A stretch of DNA of 64,000 bases from Actinomycetota bacterium (GCA_947449765.1 CANFSP010000001.1:512128-576127), one strand, 5' to 3'. Counted from the first letter of the stretch, positions 8,280-16,921 are shown. The notes: generated by a model not told the origin, from the sequence alone. Translations and numbers: made by a program.

Positions 8280-8960
8280 CTACAGCTTGCGCAGTACGGT
8301 GACTACCTTGCCCATGACCTCGGCGTTGTCCGCCGGGATGGGTTCGTAGGCCGAGTTTTGGGGGAGCAGCCACGTGTGGCCATCGCGCTGACGGAACATT
8401 TTCACGGTTGCCTCGCCGTCGAGCATGGCGGCGACAATCTCGCCGTTTTCGGCGTTCTTTTGCGCGCGCACGACCACAAAATCACCATCGCAAATCGCGG
8501 CGTCAATCATCGAGTCTCCGTGCACCTCGAGCATAAAGAGGTCGCCTTTGCCGACGAGCTGTCGAGGCACGGGCAGGTACTCGTCAATGTTTTGTTCGGC
8601 AGTGATGGGGACACCAGCGGCAATGCGCCCGACGAGTGGAATCATGGCGGCGTCGCCGAGTGGCGTGACGTTGTCAGCCTCGGTGGATGCGCCACTCTCG
8701 CTGCCCGCATCGTCACCGAGCACCTCTGAGATGTCGATGAGCACTTCAATGCCTCGGGATATATTGCCGTCGCGGCGGATATATCCGGCGAGCTCAATTT
8801 GCTGCAGCTGATAGGTCACGCTCGCGAGTGATTTGAAGCCGCATTCGTCGGCGATGTCTTGCATCGAGGGGCTGTACCCTTCGCGGCTGGCAAACCGAAT
8901 GATCATCTCGAGTACGGTTCGCTGCCGTGGGGAGAGGTCGCGACGGGCCCGTTCAGACAT
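8280..8960 (-). CDS. lexA: LexA repressor (SOS regulator)
   Basis: Represses SOS genes and cleaves itself when RecA filaments form. The N-terminal winged helix spans about residues 8-70 ([39 protein letters not shown]). The C-terminal S24 peptidase domain has the cleavage site Ala115-Gly116 in GRIAAGVPI, the nucleophile Ser150 in HGDSMID and Lys187 in EATVKMF. The length of 226 aa is typical. GGAGG lies just before the ATG. A LexA-box-like sequence at 9019-9034 in its own upstream region indicates autorepression. It is divergent from the LysM gene, as in other actinobacteria. Confidence 0.97.
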   Translation of the reverse strand: MSERARRDLSPRQRTVLEMIIRFASREGYSPSMQDIADECGFKSLASVTYQLQQIELAGYIRRDGNISRGIEVLIDISEVLGDDAGSESGASTEADNVTPLGDAAMIPLVGRIAAGVPITAEQNIDEYLPVPRQLVGKGDLFMLEVHGDSMIDAAICDGDFVVVRAQKNAENGEIVAAMLDGEATVKMFRQRDGHTWLLPQNSAYEPIPADNAEVMGKVVTVLRKL

Positions 8961-9018
8961 GGTTCCTCCGAAGTTTTATTCGAACTCGACGGTGTGAGTG
9001 AGTCGATTCGTGCTCTAT

Positions 9019-9034
9019 TCAAACATATTTTCGA
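9019..9034. promoter_or_regulatory. LexA (SOS) box 1, lexA side
   Basis: TCAAACATATTTTCGA matches 14 of 16 positions of the palindromic actinobacterial/Bacillus-type SOS box TCGAACATATGTTCGA. It lies about 60 bp upstream of the lexA start, where it can block lexA transcription. Confidence 0.8.
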
Positions 9035-9063
9035 AGTTTTTGTGCTCATTGTCCGTGGGTTGT

Positions 9064-9107
9064 TCGAATATTTGTTTGACAAAGTGTCTTTTCGAATATA
9101 TCTTCGA
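9064..9107 (+). promoter_or_regulatory. SOS-regulated promoter with two LexA boxes (LysM gene)
   Basis: A strong promoter, TTGACA (9076-9081), 17-bp spacer, TATCTT (9099-9104), is covered by two box-like sites. TCGAATATTTGTTTGA (9064-9079) overlaps the -35. TCGAATATATCTTCGA (9092-9107, 14/16 to consensus) covers the -10. Binding at either would block RNA polymerase directly, so tight SOS control is predicted. Confidence 0.8.
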
Positions 9108-9118
9108 AACATATCTTC

Positions 9119-9150
9119 GTACCGGGTTCTCCCGGCCGAGAGCCCGGTAC
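9119..9150 (+). promoter_or_regulatory. Perfect 5'UTR hairpin of the LysM gene
   Basis: Bases 9119-9131 pair with 9138-9150 (13 pairs, one G-U) around a CCGGCC loop. The predicted transcription start is about 9111 and the AAAGGAG ribosome site begins at 9165, so the mRNA would start almost directly with this hairpin. No U tract follows, so it is not an intrinsic terminator. A 5' stability element or protein-binding site is more likely. Confidence 0.6.
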
Positions 9151-9177
9151 GAGATACACCAGCAAAAGGAGCAGCTC

Positions 9178-9537
9178 ATGACCGCAGTGATTCGTGAATT
9201 CCCCACCGGAGCCGACTACCAGGTGCGCACGCGCACACGTCTTCACCTCACCCGTCGTGGTCGTCGCGTGCTCATTGCGCTCATCGTGATCCCGATTATC
9301 GTCGCCGCGTTCTTTGCTGCTCTCAACGGCGGCATCGCTGACGCCACAAACACGTCGGTTGCTGATGCCTCGGTCTATGTCACCGTCGACACGGGAGAAA
9401 CGCTGTGGCAGATCGCCGAGCGCATTGCCCCCGCGGCTGACCCGCGTGTGGTGATTGCAGATATTTCGTCGTACAACCACATCCAAGGTCAGATTCAGGC
9501 GGGTCAGCGCATCGCAATTCCTACCCAGTACCAGTAA
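9178..9537 (+). CDS. SOS-inducible LysM membrane protein (YneA/DivS/Rv2719c-like)
   Basis: This 119-residue protein has a short cytoplasmic N-terminus, one membrane helix (about residues 31-52, RRVLIALIVIPIIVAAFFAA) and an extracytoplasmic LysM domain (about 68-115, VYVTVDTGETLWQIAERIAP to GQRIAIPTQYQ) that should bind peptidoglycan. Position and architecture match the SOS cell-division inhibitors next to lexA in other Gram-positives (YneA of Bacillus, DivS of Corynebacterium, Rv2719c of Mycobacterium). The expected role is to pause division during DNA damage. The start is fixed by AAAGGAG seven bases upstream. The functional assignment is by synteny and domains. Confidence 0.88.
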   Translation: MTAVIREFPTGADYQVRTRTRLHLTRRGRRVLIALIVIPIIVAAFFAALNGGIADATNTSVADASVYVTVDTGETLWQIAERIAPAADPRVVIADISSYNHIQGQIQAGQRIAIPTQYQ

Positions 9538-9546
9538 CCTAAGCGC

Positions 9547-9840
9547 ATGAACCGACTGCGCCGAGACTCCACGGTTTCGGTGCTACCGAAGACCGTGTGG
9601 GGCTGGGTGGCCTTCGTCTGCTTCGTCGCATTCTTTGTCGTGTTCATCGTCTCCCTGAGGTTCAGCACTCCGATCGTCGCGTGGCTGTCCGTGGTGATTT
9701 ACCTCGCCGGCTTGGTGCTTGGGATCTTTGCGTCCTTACGCAAACGAGACACCTCAATCCTGTCTGGTGTCATCGGTGCCATCGGACTTGCCATCATGCC
9801 CATGTGGCTGGAATTCCTCATCGCCGGCACCTTTCGCTAG
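9547..9840 (+). CDS. Small membrane protein, three predicted helices
   Basis: A 97-residue hydrophobic protein with helices at about residues 18-38 (GWVAFVCFVAFFVVFIVSL), 43-64 and 74-94, and a basic loop RKRD between helices 2 and 3. I recognise no family. It lies 9 bp after the LysM gene and before hisC. It may be transcribed from the SOS promoter, although hisC has its own promoter in the gap that follows. Confidence 0.7.
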   Translation: MNRLRRDSTVSVLPKTVWGWVAFVCFVAFFVVFIVSLRFSTPIVAWLSVVIYLAGLVLGIFASLRKRDTSILSGVIGAIGLAIMPMWLEFLIAGTFR

Positions 9841-9846
9841 CTCGCC

Positions 9847-9852
9847 TAAAAT
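9847..9852 (+). promoter_or_regulatory. -10 hexamer TAAAAT before hisC
   Basis: TAAAAT, six bases, then the GTG of hisC. This predicts a leaderless transcript. Confidence 0.5.
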
Positions 9853-9858
9853 AGAGCG

Positions 9859-10956
9859 GTGACCTCGCTCGACGATCTACCCATACGCGATGACCTCCGC
9901 GGACAACAGCCCTACGGTGCTCCGCAACCACGCGTGCGCGTCGAACTCAACGTCAACGAAAACCCGCATCCCGTACCTGCTGATGTGGTTGAGGACATCA
10001 TTGCGCGCATCCGCGTTGAGCTAGCCACAATCAACCGATACCCCGATCGGGAGTTTGTCGCGCTCCGAACGGCACTCGCGAAATACCTCGGCCACGGTGT
10101 TACGCCCGATATGGTCTGGGCGGCGAACGGCTCCAACGAGATCATTCAGCAAACCCTTCAGGCCTTTGGTGGTCCCGGACGCACCGCCCTCGGTTTCCCG
10201 CCCACCTACTCGATGCACTCCATCATGGCGGCCGGTAGCGGCACGAGGTGGATCACCGCGGAACGCGACGCGGACTTCGCCATCACGCCTGAAACGGCGG
10301 TTGCCGCGATTCGCGCACAGCAACCCGACATCGTGTTTTTCTGTACGCCGAATAACCCGACGGGCACTCCGGTTTCACTCGAAACGATTGCCGCGGCTTA
10401 CGACGCCTTCGACGGCATCGTTTTTGTTGACGAGGCTTATGCCGAGTTCTCGCCGACCGGTTCTCCAACTGCTCTGACACTGCTCCCCTCGAGACCGCGA
10501 CTGATCGTGTCTCGCACGATGAGTAAGGCGTTTGCGTTTGCCGGTGCCCGCGTGGGCTACTTGGCGGCCGACCCGGCCGTGGTGGATGCGCTGCGCCTGG
10601 TCCGTCTGCCGTACCACATGAGTGCGCTTACCCAAGCGGCGGCTCTGGGTGCTCTGGCTCACGCGGACGAAATGCTCGCCATGGTGGATGACATCAAAGT
10701 GCAGCGTGATCGACTTGTGGTCGAACTCGCGCGTCTCGGCTACACTCCCTACCCCAGTGACGCAAACTTCGTGCTGTTTGGCAACGTGGCTAACCCACAC
10801 GATGTTTTTGAGCGTCTCCTGGCCAAGGGCATCATCATTCGCGATAACGGCATCCCGAACCACCTGCGCGTGACTGCCGGAACCGAGGCAGAAACCACTG
10901 AGTTTCTCGAGGAGTTGGCCACACTCAACGGCACACTCAACGGCACGCTCAACTAG
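9859..10956 (+). CDS. hisC: Histidinol-phosphate aminotransferase
   Basis: PLP enzyme of histidine synthesis that interconverts imidazole-acetol phosphate and histidinol phosphate. Visible features are the N-terminal LNVNENPHPVP, the PLP-phosphate segment WAANGSNEIIQQ, FFCTPNNPTGTP, IVFVDEAYAEF, and the Schiff-base lysine in SRTMSKAFAFAGARVGYLAA. The C-terminus ends with two copies of LNGT, encoded by a small duplication. The length of 365 aa is normal. hisD, usually upstream in actinobacteria, is not in the window; hisB lies beyond the inserted photolyase pair. Confidence 0.96.
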   Translation: MTSLDDLPIRDDLRGQQPYGAPQPRVRVELNVNENPHPVPADVVEDIIARIRVELATINRYPDREFVALRTALAKYLGHGVTPDMVWAANGSNEIIQQTLQAFGGPGRTALGFPPTYSMHSIMAAGSGTRWITAERDADFAITPETAVAAIRAQQPDIVFFCTPNNPTGTPVSLETIAAAYDAFDGIVFVDEAYAEFSPTGSPTALTLLPSRPRLIVSRTMSKAFAFAGARVGYLAADPAVVDALRLVRLPYHMSALTQAAALGALAHADEMLAMVDDIKVQRDRLVVELARLGYTPYPSDANFVLFGNVANPHDVFERLLAKGIIIRDNGIPNHLRVTAGTEAETTEFLEELATLNGTLNGTLN

Positions 10957-10980
10957 CGACGCTTCTGTGCAGGGTCGACC

Positions 10981-12456
10981 CTAGATCGTTCCTGCCGAGA
11001 GGCCATCGAGTACCTCAGCAGCCCGCGCGCGAACCTCGTCGAGGTCACTGAGCTTTCTGAGTCCAGCAAGCTGCTGGAACATGCGGTGGTTTCGTGCGAA
11101 TCGGTCACGATGCCGGTCGAGAAAGTCCCAGTAGAGCGTCGTCATCGGGCATGCGTCGTCGCCCACCCGCTTCTTCGGGTCAAATCGGCACGACCCGCAG
11201 TACTCGGTCATGCGATTGAGGTAGGCACCACCGCCGGCGTACGGCTTGGTCATGAGCACGCCACCGTCGGCATGAGTTGCCATGCCGATCACGTTTGGCA
11301 CCATGACCCAGTCGGCCGCGTCGACGAACTGTTCGCGCATCCAGTCAAGAAATTCCTGCGGGGACGTTCCCGAGATGAGCGCCAGGTTACTCAGAATCAT
11401 CAAGCGGGGGATGTGGTGCACCCACGCTCGCTGCTCGATGTCGGCAACCGTCGATGAGACACAGTTCATTTCGGTTGCGCTCGAGTCGGTGAATGCAGGA
11501 AGCAGCGGGCGGCCTGCTCCCAATTCATTGAGGTGCCGATAGTCATCGCCGAGAAACCAGTACATGCCGTTGATGTATTCGCGCCAGCCAATGACCTGAC
11601 GCACGAACGCTTCGACCGATTGGATGGGCGCCGCACCACGCCGGTACGCGTCGAGCGCGGCAGAAACGACCTCGCGCGGGTGAAGGAGTCCGACGTTGAG
11701 GTACGGGCTGAGCAACGAGTGGTGCATGGCCCACTCGTCACGTGCAACGGCATCCTCATATGGTCCAAAACCGGCAAGGTGGGTGTCGATGAAGGTCGCG
11801 AGCTGCCGCAACGCTCCCGTTCGGGTGGTGCTCCAGGTCGGGTTGGCGTCGATGCCGAACTGGGCCTGAACTTCGGCGTCGATCTCGTCGCGCTCGGCCG
11901 AGGAGTGCCCGGGCCAGACATAATTGCGCGGCGGTGGCAACCGGTTGTCGGCGTCAAAGTTCCAGCGCCCGCCCGCCGGTTTTCCATCCTCAATCAAAAT
12001 ATTGAGACGGATGCGCTGCGCGCGATAAAAGTTTTCCATCACGAACGACTTCTGGGTTTTCGCCCAGAGTGCGAAATCACCTCGAGAAGTGAGAAAAAAA
12101 TCATTGGGCACGAACTCAACGCCGTATGCGCTGAGCGCCGCCAGCTGACGAAACGAGGATGGTTCCGCGCACACGATCGGGAGCTCGCCGACCATGGCAC
12201 GCACCTCTCTGAGTCCATCGAGTGTGGTCGGCGCCTGGATGTAGTGCGTCTCGAACCCGCGCTCGCGCGCCTCGGCGGCAAAGTGTCGGGCGGCCGAGAC
12301 CATGAAAAACAAGCGTTGTGGATGCCACGGCCGACCTGTCGTCATGCGAGCACTCTCAACCACGACGATGATGTCGACCGCGGGATCGGCCTCGCGCATC
12401 GCACCGTGATCGAAGCTCAGATGATCAAACGGAACGAGGATGATGCGCCGCGTCAC
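10981..12456 (-). CDS. Iron-sulfur (6-4) photolyase / FeS-BCP family (PhrB-like)
   Basis: A flavin enzyme for light-driven repair of UV photoproducts. Features include the N-terminal [17 protein letters not shown], the late [17 protein letters not shown] segment, and four cysteines at residues 332, 420, 423 and 436. Their spacing (88, 3, 13) equals that of the [4Fe-4S] ligands I recall for Agrobacterium PhrB. The start is GTG at 12456, overlapping the TGA of the DUF2256 gene (GTGA). Extending to 12600 would read through that gene in the wrong frame. It is on the opposite strand to the his genes and looks inserted between hisC and hisB. Substrate (6-4 versus CPD) is inferred from the family. 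Confidence 0.92.
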   Translation of the reverse strand: MTRRIILVPFDHLSFDHGAMREADPAVDIIVVVESARMTTGRPWHPQRLFFMVSAARHFAAEARERGFETHYIQAPTTLDGLREVRAMVGELPIVCAEPSSFRQLAALSAYGVEFVPNDFFLTSRGDFALWAKTQKSFVMENFYRAQRIRLNILIEDGKPAGGRWNFDADNRLPPPRNYVWPGHSSAERDEIDAEVQAQFGIDANPTWSTTRTGALRQLATFIDTHLAGFGPYEDAVARDEWAMHHSLLSPYLNVGLLHPREVVSAALDAYRRGAAPIQSVEAFVRQVIGWREYINGMYWFLGDDYRHLNELGAGRPLLPAFTDSSATEMNCVSSTVADIEQRAWVHHIPRLMILSNLALISGTSPQEFLDWMREQFVDAADWVMVPNVIGMATHADGGVLMTKPYAGGGAYLNRMTEYCGSCRFDPKKRVGDDACPMTTLYWDFLDRHRDRFARNHRMFQQLAGLRKLSDLDEVRARAAEVLDGLSAGTI

Positions 12457-12593
12457 GACCGCTTGCACTTTTCGGAGCAGTACCGCACGTTGTCCCAGTC
12501 GCGTTCCCACTTCTTGCGCCACTCGAACGGCAGGCCGCAGCGCTCGCAGATTTTGGGTGCGAAGCCGTTCTTGGTGCGTGCGATGCGGGGCAT
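12453..12593 (-). CDS. DUF2256 zinc-binding protein (46 aa)
   Basis: A tiny protein starting [20 protein letters not shown] and ending YCSEKCKRS. Two CxxC pairs (CERC and a C-x3-C near the end) plus RKKW and WDNVRYCS match the DUF2256 family. These genes are repeatedly found beside FeS-type photolyases. Here it is directly upstream and overlaps the photolyase start by four bases, so co-translation is expected. Function is unknown; a metal- or DNA-binding accessory role is inference. The ATG at 12593 begins at the family start. Confidence 0.9.
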   Translation of the reverse strand: MPRIARTKNGFAPKICERCGLPFEWRKKWERDWDNVRYCSEKCKRS

Positions 12594-12612
12594 ACGCCAA
12601 AGCTACTCGCCG

Positions 12613-12800
12613 GGTTGAGCGTGTCGAAACCCTTGGGTTGAGCTTGTCGAAACCCGCCGGGTTGAGCGTGTCGAAACCCCGTTGGTTGAGCGTGTCGAAA
12701 CCTCGTTGGTTGAGCGTGTCGAAACCTCGTTGGTTGAGCCTGTCGAAACCCGCCGGGTTGAGCCTGTCGAAACCCGCCGGGTTGAGCCTGTCGAAACCCC
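12613..12800 (+). repeat. Array of eight ~24-bp GGTTGAGC(n)TGTCGAAACC units
   Basis: Eight head-to-tail units begin at 12613, 12636, 12660, 12684, 12708, 12732, 12756 and 12780. The core GGTTGAGCSTGTCGAAAC is followed by a variable 3-5 bp. Related sequences occur inside argC and after argF and argG. Because the period is a multiple of three and stop-poor, it creates long spurious reading frames on both strands. It lies between the DUF2256 gene and the hisB promoter. Units have no spacers, so this is not CRISPR. Confidence 0.9.
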
Positions 12801-12815
12801 GCCAACCCGTGCCGG

Positions 12816-12821
12816 TAAACT
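12816..12821 (+). promoter_or_regulatory. -10 hexamer TAAACT before hisB
   Basis: TAAACT, six bases, ATG. This predicts a leaderless hisB mRNA with its promoter 16 bp after the repeat array. Confidence 0.55.
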
Positions 12822-12827
12822 TTGCCT

Positions 12828-13439
12828 ATGGCAAAAGCAGCACGTCGCGTCGCAACCATCGAGCGCACCACCAGCGAATCCTCCGTCTCGCTCACCCTCG
12901 ATCTTGACGGCGATGGCACCTCGAAAATCAACACCACGGTGCCCTTCTTTGATCACATGCTCACGGCTTTTGCTAAGCACTCGCTCACGAATCTCACTGT
13001 GAACGCCACTGGCGACACACACATCGACGTGCACCACACGGTTGAGGACACCGCAATTGTGCTCGGCCAAGCGATCAAGCAGGCACTCGGCGATAAGGCC
13101 GGCATTTCGCGCTACGGCGACGCGCTGTGCCCGCTCGACGAGGCGCTCGCTCAAGCCGTTGTTGATATCTCGGGTCGGCCTTACCTCGTGCACACGGGTG
13201 AGCCCGCAGGTTTCGAGCACCACCTCATCGGCGGTCACTTCACCGGCTCGATGGTGCGTCACGTCTTTGAAGCGATCACCTTCAACGCCGGCCTGACGGT
13301 TCACGTCAATGTCATCAATGGCCGCGATCCACACCACATTGCCGAAGCCGAATTTAAGGCGTTCGCGCGGGCGTTTCGTCAGGCCAAAGCACTCGATCCC
13401 TTGGTGAGTGGAATTCCGAGCACCAAGGGCGCTTTGTGA
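12828..13439 (+). CDS. hisB: Imidazoleglycerol-phosphate dehydratase
   Basis: Catalyses the manganese-dependent dehydration of imidazoleglycerol phosphate. The paired metal-binding motifs of the family are present: [25 protein letters not shown] and [30 protein letters not shown]. At 203 aa it is the monofunctional actinobacterial form. ATG 12828 is preferred over TTG 12822 because of the promoter spacing. Its TGA overlaps the GTG of hisH, so hisB, hisH and hisA form one operon. Confidence 0.97.
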   Translation: MAKAARRVATIERTTSESSVSLTLDLDGDGTSKINTTVPFFDHMLTAFAKHSLTNLTVNATGDTHIDVHHTVEDTAIVLGQAIKQALGDKAGISRYGDALCPLDEALAQAVVDISGRPYLVHTGEPAGFEHHLIGGHFTGSMVRHVFEAITFNAGLTVHVNVINGRDPHHIAEAEFKAFARAFRQAKALDPLVSGIPSTKGAL

Positions 13440-14068
13440 CGAAGCCCCACGTCGCCGTCTTTGATTACGGCATCGGTAACATTCACTCGGCGGTCAAAGC
13501 CGTGGAGCGTGCGGGTGCCACAGTCGAGCTCACCCGCGATAAAAAGAAGTGCGCCGAAGCGGATGGCTTGCTCGTTCCCGGGGTCGGCGCCTTTGCCGCG
13601 GTCATGCAGGCACTCAACGAGGCCGACGGCGGCGAGATCATCGAGCGTCGGGTTGCTGGTGGTCGCCCGGTCTTGGGCATCTGTGTCGGTATGCAGATCA
13701 TGTTCGACCGCGGCGTGGAGCACGGCATTGACACCGAGGGTCTCGGTCAGTGGCCGGGAGTGGTGCATCAACTCGAGGCGCCCATCCTGCCGCACATGGG
13801 CTGGAACACCGTGGATGCGCCTGCCGACTCCGCCCTGTTTCGGGGCATTCGCGATGAGCGCTTTTATTTTGTGCACTCGTACGCCGCCACTGAGTGGTCG
13901 CTCGATGTGATCCGCCCCTTCCCTGAGCCGCACGTCACGTGGGCCAGACACGGCCAGCGATTCATCGCGGCGGTCGAAAACGGCCCGCTCTCAGCTACAC
14001 AGTTTCATCCCGAGAAGTCGGGCGAGGCGGGAATCGCCCTGCTCGGTAATTGGCTCGGCACCCTCTAA
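13436..14068 (+). CDS. hisH: Imidazole glycerol phosphate synthase, glutamine amidotransferase subunit
   Basis: Hydrolyses glutamine and channels ammonia to HisF. Class I amidotransferase features are [29 protein letters not shown], the nucleophile Cys in [13 protein letters not shown], and the His-Glu pair in QFHPEKSG. The length of 210 aa is normal. The GTG start overlaps the hisB stop by four bases. hisF is not in this window. Confidence 0.97.
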   Translation: MTKPHVAVFDYGIGNIHSAVKAVERAGATVELTRDKKKCAEADGLLVPGVGAFAAVMQALNEADGGEIIERRVAGGRPVLGICVGMQIMFDRGVEHGIDTEGLGQWPGVVHQLEAPILPHMGWNTVDAPADSALFRGIRDERFYFVHSYAATEWSLDVIRPFPEPHVTWARHGQRFIAAVENGPLSATQFHPEKSGEAGIALLGNWLGTL

Positions 14069-14086
14069 ATACGACGAAAGAACCAC

Positions 14087-14818
14087 ATGACGAACATCCT
14101 CGAACTCTTACCCGCCGTCGACGTCGCCGAGGGCAAGGCCGTTCGCCTGACTCAGGGTGAACTCGGCACCGAAACGAACTACGGCGACCCGGTTGATGCC
14201 GCTGCGGATTGGGCGGCGCAGGGCGCCGAGTGGATTCACCTCGTCGACCTGGATGCGGCGTTCGGGCGTGGCGAGAACCGCGCACTGCTGCGTCGGGTGA
14301 TCAACGAGGTTCCCGGTGTCAAGATTGAGCTCAGTGGGGGCATCCGCGACGATGCCAGTCTCGAATCGGCGCTCGAGTCCGGTGCCACCCGCGTCAACCT
14401 CGGTACGGCTGCGCTGGAAGACCCGAGCTGGGCAGCCAGCGCCATCTCCCGTTTCGGCGACCAAATCGCGGTCGGCCTCGACGTGCGCGGCGAAACGCTC
14501 GCCGCCCGCGGCTGGACCAAAGAGGGTGGCAACCTGTGGGATGTGCTCGCTCGCCTCGAAGACGCCGGATGTGCGCGCTACGTCGTGACCGACGTGACGC
14601 GCGACGGCATGCTCAACGGCCCCAACTTGGAGCTTCTCGTGAGCATCACCGAGCGCACCGGTAAACCGGTTGTCGCCTCGGGCGGAATCTCAAGCCTCGA
14701 TGACCTAGTCGCCCTGCGCGCACTTGTCGGCAAGGGCGTCGAGGGCGCAATCGTGGGCAAGGCGCTCTACGCGGGCAAGTTCACGCTCGAGCAGGCGATC
14801 GCGGTGGCGTATAACTGA
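14087..14818 (+). CDS. hisA: Phosphoribosyl isomerase A (HisA/PriA)
   Basis: TIM-barrel isomerase acting on ProFAR. In actinobacteria without trpF the same enzyme (PriA) also does the TrpF step of tryptophan synthesis; whether this applies here cannot be seen. Evidence: [20 protein letters not shown] with the first catalytic Asp, [38 protein letters not shown] with the second Asp, and VVASGGISS at the phosphate site. It lies 18 bp after hisH with GAAAGAACC before the ATG. Confidence 0.95.
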   Translation: MTNILELLPAVDVAEGKAVRLTQGELGTETNYGDPVDAAADWAAQGAEWIHLVDLDAAFGRGENRALLRRVINEVPGVKIELSGGIRDDASLESALESGATRVNLGTAALEDPSWAASAISRFGDQIAVGLDVRGETLAARGWTKEGGNLWDVLARLEDAGCARYVVTDVTRDGMLNGPNLELLVSITERTGKPVVASGGISSLDDLVALRALVGKGVEGAIVGKALYAGKFTLEQAIAVAYN

Positions 14819-15621
14819 TGACCGACAAGCATCAATTCGGCTCGAGCGACGAGCACGATTCGGCAGGGCAGCCCTGGGCCGGGCGTGAATTTGCGTCGAA
14901 CAACTTCGCCGAGGATGACGGCACGGCATCCGCCATGTTCCTGGACGCCGTCGCCGCTTTTCGCGCGACCGAGCTCTTCAGCGAGGAACGCGCTCACGCC
15001 CTGCGCAAAGCGGTTGACGTGGTGCGCATCACGCGTTTTCTCGTCCCGCTTGTTCCGCAAGCGGGTGAGGTAGGCACCACCGCCAACGGACTCGCCGTCG
15101 ATAAAACCCAAGAGCTCTCCATTGTGCACCTCGAAGGCCCCGACAACACGCGTGCTCTCCCCGTTTTCTCGAGCGTCGCGGCCATGCAGGCGTGGCGTGC
15201 CGAGGCGCGCCCGGTGCCGACCAGCGGTCTTCAGGTGGCCCGCGCCGCCGTCGATGACGCCGTCGACCTCATCGTCATTGACCCGACTAGCGAGTCCGAG
15301 CTGGTCTTGCGCGCCCGAACCTTCGAGGCGATCGCGGATGAGCGCCTCTGGATTCCGCCGTTTCTCGATTCTGATCTCGCGCGCGCGTTCAACGCACCAG
15401 CCGAGGGTGACCCGTTCGTGCGTCGCGTGACACTCAGTGCGGGCGACCCCGATGCGCGGGGGATGGGACCGGAACTCGTGGTCGAAGTTCAGATGGTCTC
15501 GGGCCTGTCGCAGGCGGAGGTCGAAAAAGTGATGGGCAAGCTCACCGGCGCTTGGGGCGAAGTTACCACCCTGAACCAGCGCATCTCCTCGATGCTGGTG
15601 CGCGTGGTTGCGGCTGAATAG
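14818..15621 (+). CDS. SseB-family protein
   Basis: A 267-residue soluble protein of the SseB N-terminal-domain family, which usually follows hisA in actinobacteria. The central part shows the family pattern LPVFSSVAAMQAWRAEARPV and DLIVIDPTSESELVLRA. The N-terminus is polar and probably flexible. Its ATG overlaps the hisA stop (TGATG), so it belongs to the same transcript. The biochemical role of actinobacterial SseB-like proteins is unknown. Confidence 0.85.
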   Translation: MTDKHQFGSSDEHDSAGQPWAGREFASNNFAEDDGTASAMFLDAVAAFRATELFSEERAHALRKAVDVVRITRFLVPLVPQAGEVGTTANGLAVDKTQELSIVHLEGPDNTRALPVFSSVAAMQAWRAEARPVPTSGLQVARAAVDDAVDLIVIDPTSESELVLRARTFEAIADERLWIPPFLDSDLARAFNAPAEGDPFVRRVTLSAGDPDARGMGPELVVEVQMVSGLSQAEVEKVMGKLTGAWGEVTTLNQRISSMLVRVVAAE

Positions 15622-15624
15622 TCG

Positions 15625-15972
15625 CTAGTTGACCGGCCCGGTCCACTTCTCGCCCGGACCCATGCCGATCTCGTCGGGAAAAGCCGACGCTTCGCGAAAC
15701 GCGAGCTGCACCGAGCGCAGCCCATCACGCAACGGCCTGGCGTGTGAGTCGGAAAGGTCAGCGGCAGCTGCCGTAATGAGTCCGGCGAGTGCATTGATCA
15801 GCTTGCGGGCTTCGTCGAGATCGACCATCGACGGCTGGCCTTCTTCATCGGCGAGTCCGCACTTTACGGCGGCGGCGCTCATCAGGTTCACGGCAACTTC
15901 GACAATCACCTCGACGGCGGGCACCTCGGCTATGTCGAGGGTCTGCTGTTGCACATCCTGATTTTCGCTCAT
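15625..15972 (-). CDS. DUF1844 domain protein (115 aa)
   Basis: Matches the DUF1844 family by the helical core VIVEVAVNLMSAAAVKCGLA and DLDEARKLINALAGLI followed by the LRDGLRSVQLAFREASA helix. In actinobacteria this gene sits next to infC in the opposite orientation, as here. The ATG at 15972 gives the family N-terminus (MSENQDVQ); the reading frame could extend 19 residues further without similarity. Function unknown. It converges with the SseB gene. Confidence 0.88.
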   Translation of the reverse strand: MSENQDVQQQTLDIAEVPAVEVIVEVAVNLMSAAAVKCGLADEEGQPSMVDLDEARKLINALAGLITAAAADLSDSHARPLRDGLRSVQLAFREASAFPDEIGMGPGEKWTGPVN

Positions 15973-16029
15973 CACGCCTTCTCTGGTAGTCTTACAAAGT
16001 TGTCTGCGGTCTCGTGCCAAAGTCGACAC

Positions 16030-16255
16030 GGTAAAGAGGAGCGAAAGCTCCCACCCGCAGCCTCAAGGTTACCGGGTTCTTACACTCCGCTCGCTCGAGC
16101 CTCTGGTTCTCGCGGGTAGGTCAGGGTGTTGATGGATGCGCATCGCGCGCCATCGCAAAGTACGGGTTTGCGCTCTCGCGCGTGAACGTGTGCCCGAACT
16201 CCTCTTTTCCGAAAAGCAGCACTTTACCTGTGACGGAAAATCGAAGGAGTCCCGC
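16030..16255 (+). promoter_or_regulatory. Structured leader of the infC-rpmI-rplT operon
   Basis: About 225 bp without a convincing gene separate DUF1844 from infC. GGAGC-GAAA-GCTCC (16038-16051) is a GNRA-capped hairpin. ACCCGC near 16053 can pair with GCGGGT near 16110 to close a larger domain. This operon is often feedback-controlled through its leader by IF-3 or L20; that control here is an inference. Confidence 0.45.
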
Positions 16256-16921
16256 ATTAGCGATCCACGTACTAACGACCGCATCCGCGTTCCCGAAGTT
16301 CGACTGATTGGCCCCAACGGCGAGCAGGTGGGAGTGGTGTCGATTGACGCTGCCCTGCGTCTGGCCGCCGAGGCAGATCTTGACCTTGTTGAGGTGGCTC
16401 CGCAGTCGAAGCCTCCTGTGGCAAAGATCATGGATTTCGGCAAGTACAAGTACGAAGCCGCACAGAAGGCCAAAGAGGCTCGTCGCAACCAGGCAAACAC
16501 CGTGCTCAAAGAGGTGCGTTTCCGCTTGAAGATTGACGACCACGACTACGAAACCAAGAAGAAGCAGGCCGTCTCCTTCTTGAACGGTGGCGACAAGGTC
16601 AAGGCGATGATCTTGTTCCGCGGTCGTGAGCAGTCGCGTCCCGAGCAGGGCGTTCGTCTGCTGCAGAAGTTCGCCGAAGACATCGCTGAGTTCGGCACGG
16701 TTGAGCACACCCCTACCATTGACGGCCGCAACATGGTCATGGTCATCGGGCCACTCAAGAGCAAGTCCGAGGTCAAGGCCGAGCAGAACGCCAAGCGCGA
16801 CGCCGCTAAGGCTGTGGCCAAGGCCGGTCGGGTAACCAAGGCCGAGGGCGAAACAGAAACTTCGGATGCGCCTGCCGCATCCGCGAAGAAAACCACACAA
16901 CAAGGAGAGAAAGATGCCTAA
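16256..16921 (+). CDS. infC: Translation initiation factor IF-3 with AUU start
   Basis: IF-3 binds the 30S subunit and checks the start codon. The N-domain starts [19 protein letters not shown]; the linker and C-domain follow ([31 protein letters not shown]). The start is ATT at 16256. It has an ideal AAGGAG ribosome site (16244-16249) six bases upstream, it gives the family N-terminus, and a non-AUG start is the classical basis of IF-3 autoregulation. An extension upstream to 16136 would be unrelated in sequence. The C-terminal A/K/E tail is an actinobacterial feature. The end overlaps rpmI by 8 bp. Confidence 0.95.
   Translation: MSDPRTNDRIRVPEVRLIGPNGEQVGVVSIDAALRLAAEADLDLVEVAPQSKPPVAKIMDFGKYKYEAAQKAKEARRNQANTVLKEVRFRLKIDDHDYETKKKQAVSFLNGGDKVKAMILFRGREQSRPEQGVRLLQKFAEDIAEFGTVEHTPTIDGRNMVMVIGPLKSKSEVKAEQNAKRDAAKAVAKAGRVTKAEGETETSDAPAASAKKTTQQGEKDA

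Noticed and set aside
7417..8373. 318-codon minus-strand frame opposite the MFS gene
   Set aside because: Its LARGLLARGLLARG part is the antisense of the 15-bp tail repeat; composition (H, R, D rich) is typical of a shadow frame.
10981..12600. 539-codon version of the photolyase
   Set aside because: The extra N-terminus is the wrong frame of the DUF2256 gene; GTG 12456 matches the family start.
12613..12800. CRISPR array
   Set aside because: Units are back to back with only 3-5 variable bases, no spacers and no cas genes; this is a tandem repeat.
12425..13337. Long reading frames across the repeat array on both strands (155-244 codons)
   Set aside because: They exist because the 24-bp repeat lacks stops in several frames; their ends run antisense to hisB or the photolyase pair, and no family is matched.
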